A stretch of DNA of 64,000 bases. Source: Symbiodinium natans (taxonomy: Eukaryota; Sar; Dinophyceae; Suessiales; Symbiodiniaceae). Shown here in pieces: positions 12,801 to 23,800 of this stretch (positions are counted from its first letter, which is position 1; each line of letters opens with the position of its first letter). The stretch is taken from positions 343,795-407,794 of the forward strand of contig CAJNDS010002456.1 in assembly GCA_905221605.1 (NCBI GenBank), written 5' to 3'. Made by a program: the position numbers and the translations under genes. The notes beneath the pieces are model-generated. The model was not told the origin of the DNA and did no database searches. It was given only the letters and a program-made list of their open reading frames with translations.

Positions 12801-15800
12801 CTGGGTGGGGTAGTCCACTTCACCAGTGGTGAAAAAGGCCCTCTGCTTAGGACTCTGAGCTATAGCAGACCATCTCGCAGGACCCAGGCGTGGTCCGATT
12901 CCAAGAGGAGGAGGTGACCACTGTGGAGGAATTCCAGGCCGAGCTTGTAGGTAGGGCGTGCAATGACTTGGCTGCGTCATCAATGCATTGCTTGAGTCGT
13001 GGCCCCACTGGCACTTCGAGTCTCATGTTTTTGGCCTGCAAGGAGAAACTCTTGGAAGTCACCGTCGTGCGCCGTCATGGTGCTGCCGGAAAGGCCTGGC
13101 TTTGGCGGCCAAGGGCACATGCAATTGCACCACAGTATGCCTCCACCAGCAATACCGGGCTTGGGCTTGGTGTGTCGGGGTAGTGCACCGCTTATTGCAG
13201 CTGCCACATTGAGGACTGAAATAACGTCTCAAGATAGCATGCCTGGATTGACTGAGCTCTGACTCGTGAGAGTGCCGTGCAGCTGCTGAGCTTATCGTCT
13301 TTTTGAATGTGGTGCATCCATTCAGTGAGCATCGGGATAGTAGGGCAGTTCTTTTCCAGGTTTCAAAGTATTTCTCCTGGCTTTCGGAAGCCCTGCTCTG
13401 CTCTGACGAGCATGTCCTAAACAGGGGCACCCCTACAAGAACCCCCCCCCAAAAAAAATCTAAAAAAAAGACGGGTACCCCCCCCCCCTCCCCCCCGCGG
13501 CAGCGCTCTCGGGGACTCGCAAGGTGGCCTGTGCCTGGCGCACGGAGGACAACACCGCCAAGGCTGGGCGGAAGAGTTAGGGCTTAGGGTTCAGCATCTC
13601 AAGTCCAAGCATTCACCAGTCAGGCAGCCTGTCAAGCGTTGGAAAAATACCCACCCATCCAAGAATCCCATAACAGTAAGAAAATGTAAAGTTCATTCGA
13701 TACATTCGTCCAGTGGACCCAAAACCGGAAATCTAAGGCCCACAATAGACCCTAAACCCAAGCCCTAAACCATGTTTTAATTAGAAGTTAAATCTATATA
13801 GGCCCTAAACCCTACGCCCCAAACCCTAAAGCCTTAAACCTTATGCCCCAAACCCCACAGGCCCGAAACCCTATGCCCCAAGCCCTAAAGCCCTAAACCC
13901 TATGCCCCAAACCCTAGGGCTATCCCCACGAAGTGCGTCAGGGTTTAGCCCTAAACCCTGATTGATGCACTTCGTGGGCATATTGTTTTTTTTCTGGGCC
14001 CTAAACCCTGACGCACTTCGTGGGTGGATCCAGATTCCAGCTGAGTTGTAACTAGTATTTGTATAGCAGAAACGCCCGCCTCGTTTTTCTGATTATAGTC
14101 CAGGGCCCAGGAAAAAATATGCCCACGAACGGCGTCAGGGTTTAGGGCCCAACGAAGCTGATTAGGGCCTATATATATATATATGTATATATATATATAG
14201 TAACTGAGAGGGTTTATTGTCTAGGGTGCTGCTAACATCTACAACGTCCTTGCAAACTCCCAATCTCTGACCTCACTCTTGATAGCGGCCCCCTAGTGCA
14301 TCATCAGAAGCGATGTCTGTGTTTCCTGGAGCCCCAATCCAAAAGGGATTCTATGTCAGAGCAGCTCCACTGGACTTCCCGTAACATGCGAGAGGCTGGA
14401 ACGCACTACACAGCTGGTAGCGGCGTCTTGGAGCCGGGTTCCTGAGACGCCTTTGCGTCTTTGAAGGGTTGAGGGTGCAGAGGAGAGGTGGGCGGTTTAG
14501 TTCAAAGCAAAGATCGTCACGCAGAGGATGAGAGATTGCGGAAAGCTGGCTCTGCCGAGCGTGAGCCAATTGTCTTGGATGTTTCGCTCTGCTGAGGTTT
14601 GAGCATGGTCAGATGGTGGCAAAACTTCCACTGACGGTTTTACCTGCTGGTCGCTACCAGCCCCAAGCTCAGGAGCTGCCGAGCAGAGTACACTGGCAGC
14701 GCTAGCCTAGATGGGTTTAAGGTTTAGGGTTTAGGAATGGTCATCTTCAGTTCTCCATGATGTCGTGGCTGAGGTTGTCCAGCACTGTCCGCATACTGCT
14801 CTCCAACATCACTGGCGGAGCCAAGTTTGACGCGACCACCGAAGGCAACACAGAAACCGTCACCCTGGCGCCTCAAATCATGGCAAACATGTCACAACTC
14901 TGTCCCGAAAGAGCAGCCAGAACCAATTGGAAACAAGAACTGACCAAGGGATAGTTGTACCCGACATACCAGGCTTGAGCATAGCCTTATTGCCCCCTGC
15001 CCTGCTTGTGGGAGCTGTGGAAGGTTCGACGTGCCTAGGGCTCATGTTTCGCATGTTCGGCTGCCTACCCAGCAATGCAGGTGGACGGGATCTTTGCATC
15101 GCCACCGTCGTGATCCAGCCAGACCCTGCCGTGCAGGAAGAGTTTTGCAGAAGAGCATCCCTTTCGATTTCATTTGTTGCATATCAGCTCAGTCCCGGTT
15201 CATGGAAGGGCATACGCTGCGAAATTTCTTGCGGGTTCAAAGGCAGACTTCTGAAGCATAGTATAAGAACATCACATCTCCTCAATCTCGGATGCAACGT
15301 GCCCAGAGCGGAGGACAAGCTGCGGAACCCCAATCGCATTGCTCTGTGCCAGGATCGGATCCAGCGAATTCACAGTGCCCTAGCGGTGAACTGGACCAAG
15401 GCCCATACCGCAAAGCCACTCGCTCAGCATCTCTTCCCCCTAGATTCCCCCCTAGGTTTCAGACACGGGCATGAGAACGCAAGACACAAAAAGGGGCCCG
15501 GCACACTTCGCCTCCGGGAAGCCGAAGGGAGCTCCATCAACTCTCCTGTTTTGTCCGAGGTCGAACTGGACAGCCTGGAAAGAGCAGATCATCGATGCTG
15601 TCAAGCTTACGGCCTGCTGGGGCATCTCGGGGCTGCCCTCTTTTTTTCCCGACTTCTTCCATGCTACTGACGGGAGAACATGCGGGGAGTACTTTTTAGA
15701 TTAGAGTGGGAGTATTTCTTGCGGGGACCCAGCCGTGTCAGTGGCGCACCAGCAGTCGCAGAAGGGCATAACACCCCTCCATGACATGCGAGAGACTGGG

Positions 15801-17472
15801 CGAGAATCTTATGCTCAAGAACAGAACCGGAACCAGCGGGCAAGAGATGTCATGCAGTTGCAATGATACTCGGTACCCTTGCCTGGCATGTTCTGAATCC
15901 TCGTTGGATTTTCGCACGTCTTTATGCGTCTGAAACGAAGCGAGTCCACTTGGCACGGCATCGGCGCGCACATCCCGGCATGTGGAGTACTTCGCCCTCC
16001 ACCCCCCGCTGCTATGGACTGCACATGTACAATGGTAGGCCAGACAGCCCGCCATTCTGCCATGAGCTCTTGAAACATGATGATTCAAATACAACGACGA
16101 ATAAACTTTATGAAATGTTTTGATTTAGTACAGATTGCTTAAATTCAAAGTGGATTATTGAAAAGTCTTTGTTTAACAGAACTGAACATGACTAGAATAA
16201 TTGACATTCATTGAAAGTTATCTAAGAAATCGAAGTGAATAAAATGATTTGAACTGAATGACAGTCTTTTTTTCAAAATGAAGCAGAATTAGCATGAACG
16301 ACAATTGTTACAAATGGTGTAAAATCAAGTAGAAGTTGTCGAAGTTCATTTATATTAACGAAAAGTTAGTCATGAAATTATTCACAAGACATGAACTCAT
16401 CGGAATTCATCAAAAACGAAATAAATTGAATGACAATTCCTTGAAATTAATCAAAATTTTTTCAATGAACTACATGTTTTTAAGTTAATCGGAATTGCTA
16501 AAATAAGCCCAATCAAAAACACAACTAAACTTAACGAGAATTACTTGAAGCTTCTGAAAGTTAATGAAATAAAGCCATTTAAGTAAAACTATTGTTGTAA
16601 ATAAATTGATTTGTAAAATCAATTAATATCATTTTTACGAAGCATAGTTAAACATTGTCCAAGTTGATGCAAGTTATTTAAACCTAATGAAAACAAAATT
16701 GAATTGGTGAAACAGAATTGACTAACCGAAAATTCACTAAAATCCATGAAAATAGCGTACAGTAAATTAAAACTAAAAATCAATCAAACTGAGTTCGAAT
16801 CAACTTTAAAAATAAGAAAGACATCAAGTAAATGTAAATAAAAGTAATGAATTATGTAAACATAGTCAAAAATATGAAAAAACAGGGGGGGCTTTTAGGC
16901 TTGCCAAAATCAGAAGCGACGCAATATCAATCTTCCGAAGTCTGAACTCTAAACCATGCCGAAGCGAACACAGATGCAGCGCGGACAATCTGAAGAATCC
17001 ACAACAAACAGGCATCACATTAATTGACCCTTGACTTCAATGCTCATATTATCCACATGTCTCCACACAGTGGACAGGACGATGACGAGGATGAGGAGGA
17101 GGAGGAGGGCCAGGAAGAGGGTGCCTCCCGAGGGAGAAGGACTCTGCTGGCTCTTGCCGCATGCATCCATCCATGTTTCATGTTTTCAATCAAGCATGCG
17201 TCGGACGTTGTGAAGTTTTTGTTGTAGATCAGATAACACAAGGCCAGTTCCGACATGACTTCTTGTGGTTGTGGTTGGTGGTGGGCGGTTGGGGTCCTTG
17301 ACGGTGTTCCATGGTGTTACCTGTTCGTGCTAGCGGATTACGTAGTGCCAACGCTAGTCCTAGTCTTGTAGTTGGTGGTGATGATGGGTGCATTGTTAGC
17401 TTTTTGTGTGTTGTTTGGTCTTGTGTGGTACGTTTGTTGTTTGTTCTCGTGTGTTGCTTCTTTTTTCATGTC

Positions 17473-17540
<68 letters not shown>

Positions 17541-17673
17541 ATATTAGTAGTAGTAGTAGGAGGAGGAGCAGTAGCAGTAGCATTAGCATTAGCATTAGCA
17601 GTAGCAGTAGCAGTAGCAGTAGCAGTAGTAGGAGGAGTAGGAGTAGGAGTAGTACTAGTAGTACTAGCAGTAC

Positions 17674-17747
<74 letters not shown>

Positions 17748-17748
17748 C

Positions 17749-17805
<57 letters not shown>

Positions 17806-20800
17806 CAGTAGCAGTAGCAGTAGCAGTAGCAGTAGCAGTGGCAGTAGCAGTAGCAGTAGCGGTAGTGTTCTTGTTATTGTTAGTAGTTGTGGTTGTGGTT
17901 GTGGTTGTGGTGGTTGTGGAGGTTGTGGTTGTGATTGTCATTGTTGTGGTGGTGGCGGTGGTGGTTGTTGCTGTTGCTGGTGCTGTTGCTGGTGCTGTTG
18001 CTGTTGCTGTTGCTGTTGCTCTGCTGTTGCTGTTGCTGTTGCTCTGCTGTTGCTCTGCTGTTGCTCTGCTGTTGCTCTGCTGTTGCTCTGCTGTTGCTCT
18101 GCTGTTGCTCTGCTGTTGCTCTGCTGTTTTGCTGTGATGTTGCTGTGTTGTTGCTGTGTCTTGTTGCTTTGCTGTTGCTGTGTTGTTGCTGTGCTGTTGC
18201 TGTTTTGTTGCTGTGTTGTTGCTGTGTTGTTGCTGTGTTGTTGCTGTGCTGTTGCTGTGCTGTTGCTGTGTTGTTGCTGTGTTGTTGCTGTGTCGTTGCT
18301 GTGGCTGTTGTGTTGCTGTTGCTGTTGGTGCTGCTGTTGCTGCTGTCGCTGCTGTTGCTGTTGTTGCTGTTGGTGTAAGCACTACCAGCTCAAGCCGCCC
18401 GCGCATGGTAGCTGTCGAACCGGCCAAGGCCCCGAACTTCATCTCATTAACAGTTTTCGGGGCCCTCTAACATCTCAAGGCTTTCTAGCTCTTGCCAGCT
18501 GATGGTCACTTTGAGGCATTAGCCTCTAGCATTTGAGATTCCGCTGCAGACAGCATAACCACGAGCTGGCCCGGTCCCAATTCCGGGGGGAGAAATAGGA
18601 TCGTCTTAGACTGCATCCATCACTCCTAAGTGTGAGGGTTCTCGTCTTTCCGCAGGACGAGGGGAGTCTGATCGTGCCTCGGCACTTCAGGCAAAACAAG
18701 CGGATGGCAGAGGGTATAATTCGTAAACATTCCTATCGTCGGGCCTGTCACCGAGCCTTAAGGGACGGTTGCGCAGTACCATATCGCGAGATCAATTTGC
18801 CTCTAAGCCAGGCACAGGCAAGCGCAGGCATAGCTGCACCCAGTGTAATCCATGAGACACAAGAAAAAATGCATGCTCAATTTGCACCGCAGCTCCCTCT
18901 TAGGCAGCCGCGAAGGCGTCACCCTAGAGGCGGTCGTGAAGCCAAACCACTGCGAGTTTTCTCGTGGAACGCAGGTGGACTAAGCCAACAATTGTGGGCA
19001 GAGTTCAAAGAGTGGCTGCAACATCAGCAGGACCTAGATGTTATCTTTATCCAGGAAACCCACTGGACCACCTCCTCCCAATTTAAAGTGCATGGCTGGA
19101 CAGCCGTTTCAGGTGGGCTGCCGGATGAAGAGCTCGTGAGGTCCCCTCCCGCTCAAACATCCCAGTTGCCCGAACAGCCAAAGCACAGGCGCTCGGCAGG
19201 TGTTCTCACTCTACTATCGCCAAGCATAGACTCTGCAACACTGCGCTGGCAGGATCTACACCCAGGCCGCGCTCAAGAGGTTCACTGCGAAGTCCGAGGC
19301 CAGCCAGTGCTCCTGCTAAACTGCTATCAGTACACCAAGCAGCGAGGCATGACGGAGCAAGACCACTATGCCACCCAGAGCAAAGTTCAAGCAAGTCCCC
19401 TTCTAACTCGTCACAGCGCACTGGGGGACTTCAACTCTTCCCTAAAACCAAATCCCCCCTTCGTAGGGGGAGTGGTGCCAGCAGGATCTTCTAAGCAGAA
19501 ACCGGTTCAGAAGCAGTTCCAGAAGTTTCTCCAGCGAAACTCCCTAGTTGCGCTTAACACATGGCAGGGGCGCAAGGCAAACACCTTCACCTCGCCACAG
19601 GGCAGCTCTCAGATTGATTTCATCTTAACTACCAAATTTTATGCTGCTCAGCTAGCCCGAAAAGTGTGTGTCCTCAAGGACTTCAAGCTGGGAGCATGGC
19701 GGAAAGGAGGCAAACACACGCCTCTTCGGACGGCAATACCTCTGAAGAAGGTCTGGAGACACCCGTTCTCGACCACAACTCAGCCAGCAGTCCCTTCCAA
19801 ACAAAAGTCTTTACTGGCCCAACATGTTAGACAAAACACTCCTCTGGCTCAAACCCTGCGGGACCAAGTTGCACAGGAAGTCGACAAACTCCGAGCGCAG
19901 AAAAATGGAGAGCCTCTTCACCCTGATGAGGTCAACGAGCTTCTTCTCGAACACGCCAAAACCTTCCAGCCGAGGGACCCAGAAGTAAGCCGTACAGATG
20001 CAGTCCCGACAGCACAACCTCTATGGCGGCTTCATAACTATCGACAGACTGCACTACGGAACCTAAAACGGGAGGCTGACGTCATAAATAAGATGGCTCG
20101 CACCGAGCACTTTAAACAGGCTCAGCGCTCGCTAGATGAGGCAACCAAGGCACATGCCAACCAGATCAAGAACCAGGCCCGAGAAAGGACTCACCGCACT
20201 CTAACAGAGATTTCTGAGAAAGTCAAAAGAGATCCACATGCGGCATATCGCTCCTTAAAGCATGTAGCTCCTTGGTCTCCTGCACCTAGAGTCTGCCTCA
20301 GATCGCCATGTGGCCGTATCCTAACTGAGTCGGAGGGGCTGGCAGAGCTAAAGAGACATAGTCTTTCCATCTTTTCCTCACATCCCCCCCTAGCCAGCGG
20401 CGTAGGCCAAGCCTTACTTAGGCTGGACAGAAGCAGTCTGTCAAAAGGCATAGCCTCTATAAAGCCGGAAAAGGCAGTACCGCAAGGCTCTGCCCCAGCA
20501 TCAATGTATCGCTTTTGTGCTTCAACTGTGGCAAATAACTACTGCGACTATCTGGAAGCAGTGCCTCCGCCTCCCGCTCTGATTCCTCCAGCGTGCGAGG
20601 TCACCTCCTGCCAAGGGAAGAGCGAGCCTCAGCATAGCACAACACCACAACATCTGGCCGAGCCGCCCTCGCTGCCTACTACGGCCAAATCAGCAGACCT
20701 TAGCTTCATACCAAAGCCCTCTAAGCCTGCCTCTAAACCGGAAAACTTACGACCGCTAGGCATCATCAGGCCAGACGGAAAAGGCATAGCCTCTGAGGCT

Positions 20801-23800
20801 AGGAGACGGCTAGACCCCCTCTTTAAGAAGGCTCACTTTGCCTCCCCTCAATTTGCCTATATTCCAGGACGCGGGATAGCCGACGCCCAGCTCCGGGTAA
20901 TTGGTCATGCCAGGCGCGTCCGTGCCATGCTTCGCTCCCGAGCACCAGACAGGTTCTGCACTTCCAAGGGTAGGAAGGGAAGGCCAGATCTGATAGGAGG
21001 CTTCACCTTCTCACCAGACCTTTCTCAAGCTTTTGACAAAACTAGCAGAGAAGCTCTCTTGCGCTCACTAACAACCTACGGAGCCTCACCAGAGGACGTT
21101 GAGCTAGTGGCATCGCTTCATAGGGAAGCCCAGTATAATTTGCGGTATGGCAGAAGCCAGGACTCAGTCACCTCAACCAGAGGTATCAAGCAGGGCTGCA
21201 AACTGGCCCCCTCGCTTTTCTCCCTGGTCATAACGGAGGCGTTCCGGCTTATGGCAACCCACATAGGGTTCCCTCCCATACAGCAGTTCCTCACAGGGTT
21301 TGCGGATGATCTCGTCATTCACCGGGACATCCACAACTGGTCCGACCTCTACGCGGCTCATGACATGGTAAGACTTTTACTGCACTATCTGCAAGAAGCC
21401 GGACTAGAGGTAAACTATGCAAAGTGCAACATTATGGTCAAATTGGCCGGTCGCCATGCACAGCAGGCCAAGAAGCTCTTCAAGTCACAGGAGCTGCGCT
21501 CGGGCCGGAAAGTTACGGTCTGGAACATAGATGCCCCAAAACAGCCTAGGCGGCCAGTTCTGCTCTCAAACTCCTCTGTTCTTCCCCCACTTCCCTCCCT
21601 TCCTTCCTTCGAGCTGGTAGACTCCTTTAAGTATCTTGGGGTAATGGTCAGCTACTCAAACCCGGAGGATCTCACTTTCTCCTTAAGACAAGAGAGAGCG
21701 GCGAAGAAAAAGCAGACAGTGCGCAAATTCATTCACAATAAGCGCAAGACAAAAACTGCATCCAGGCTGCTTGTCTGGAGGGCCACCGTCTGGTCCACGG
21801 CCACCTTTGGCCTGGAATCTGTTGGCCTTTCAGGAAGGCGGGCGCGGGCTCTTCGCTCATGGCATGCCAGACAGGTGAGAGCGGTAACACACAACCCTGT
21901 GCATAAGACTCGAGAAACTACTGCAGCGTTCTTCACACGTCTTAAACTAGTTCCTCCTATTCAGCAGCTTCATGATCGCTCAGCTCAGCGCCTAGACTCC
22001 CTTCGCAAGCGCCGGCATGCAGCTCCAGCGAGTGAGGTCACCTCCTGCTCAACATCCACGTCGGCCAACACGTGTTCTTTGCCCTTCACTCAGCCCGGTG
22101 CCTGGCCTAACGAGGATATCCTAACCATTCCCTCCACCCTGCAAACGGCGGAGGAGATTGTAGCCTCTTATCGCAAGCTGCTCACGGAGGTCGACAACGA
22201 CCCCTCTCCGGACGTACCCACGCATGCCTGTTGCGGAAAGGTCTTTCGCACTGCGGCGGGTTTGAGAACACACCGGACAGTCAAGCACCCGGCTCCTGCC
22301 CTGCCACCTCTTGAATTCTCACGCCTAAAGCATTCCGTGGGAGGCATGCCTCAATGCTCTAACTGCCAGACGAAGTTCAAAAACTGGCATAATCTACAGC
22401 AACACGTTGAGCGCAGAGTCTGCAGACAGGACGGCTTTAAGCTTTCTAGACCTGCAGCAGCCACCCTGGCTGACGTGGTTCATCCCAAGGCGAGTGAGGT
22501 TTCCTCCAGCCAGGAGATTGAGCCTTCATCAGACCGGCAGGCTGCTGCTGCACCCTCGGTCCAGCTTACCTTGCAGATAGACACAGCGCCGCTCATCTCG
22601 CGCATGTGCACTGAATTGCTGCAGCAGGCCGGAGGACAGACCTTCCTTGAGCTCATCACTGGCAACCTCGGCCGGCAGCTTACCAGAACCTGCCTTCTCT
22701 GCGACTCATGGATAGCCTCCACGACAAAAATAGCCTTCCACCTCACCAAAAAACACGGAGCAGAATGGGCTTCTTACAAAGCTTCTGCGGGGAATAACAC
22801 TTCTAAGATGTACGTGCTAACCCGCTTGTCCCCCTGCCCTGCCTGCGGCGTGAAAGTGGAGAGCGTTCCCAGACATACAAAGCAGTGCCCAGTCATTCAG
22901 CAATTGCAGCTCTTCTTCTTTCTGCACCCTGAGGCCCCTCTCTCCAGATCTCATTCATCTCTCCCACAAACTCAGATTTCACACCTTTCACCGAATAATA
23001 CTGGGACTGGCGCATCTCTTTCTGCGGTCGCCACCCCACGGCTGCACACGGCCCTCTCTACGCAATTAGAATCCCCGACGCAGGTCACCCCCCTGCCTAA
23101 GGCATCCCAACAGCAGACCCTGCAGGCTTCTAATAAAACTCTCCAGCCAAAGCAAAGCCAGCTTCAGCGATGGTTTCGTCCAGGGAGTGCCTCTCAGGTT
23201 GCACAGCCGAGCGCAGGACCTGCCCAGCCACCTGCGACAGAAGTGGATGACTCCCATCCACCACTGCCTCCTGTAGCTCTGCCTATGCCGCAGTTGATTA
23301 ATCCGCACAACTTGTGCTACGCCATTTCAGTCTTGCAAATGATAAGCGCTCTGAGGGAAGACGCCTCAGTGGACTGGTCGAACCTTCAACCACTCCAGAG
23401 AGAACTTCGAGAAAGGGCATCGCGCCCGATCTCCGTTCTTGCACTTGAATCGCTGCCACATTGTCACCCTGACTGGAGGCTTGCCAACCGACAAAGTGAT
23501 GCGCTAGAGTACTTGACGTTTCTGCTGGCTAATCACCATGGTTCCTTACAAAGTACTCCCTGGAAAAGGGTCTACGATGCTGACATACCCGACTCAACGG
23601 GCTTCTCCCCTCTTATACTAACCTTCCCGGAAGGCACTGACCCGACCAGGCTGTCACAGCCTGACCCCCTGGCAGCGCCTGTCTCAACCTATTCGTTGTC
23701 CTTCTTTGTACACGAGTGGCATTCCCCTCATGACTCCACGGCAGCGCTGCTGTACACACCTCCATATATTTTTGTGTCTCTGCCAAGGTTCACGAATGCC

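Larger units (their letters stand above)
15612..18361. other. 5' part of the large NCX intron
   Basis: No exon recognised. It holds the AT-rich island, a GA-rich patch near 17080-17140 and the trinucleotide and hexanucleotide microsatellites that lead into the LINE. Confidence 0.6.

Noticed and set aside
14927-15670. 247-aa ORF on the plus strand
   Set aside because: No recognisable motif; it runs across the true NCX exon at 15560-15611 in a different frame.
17372-18502. Long ORFs on both strands (poly-Ser, poly-Cys/Leu, poly-Thr, Gln/Asn/Ala-rich)
   Set aside because: They are translations of the AGT and TTGCTG microsatellites in several frames; no non-repetitive domain.
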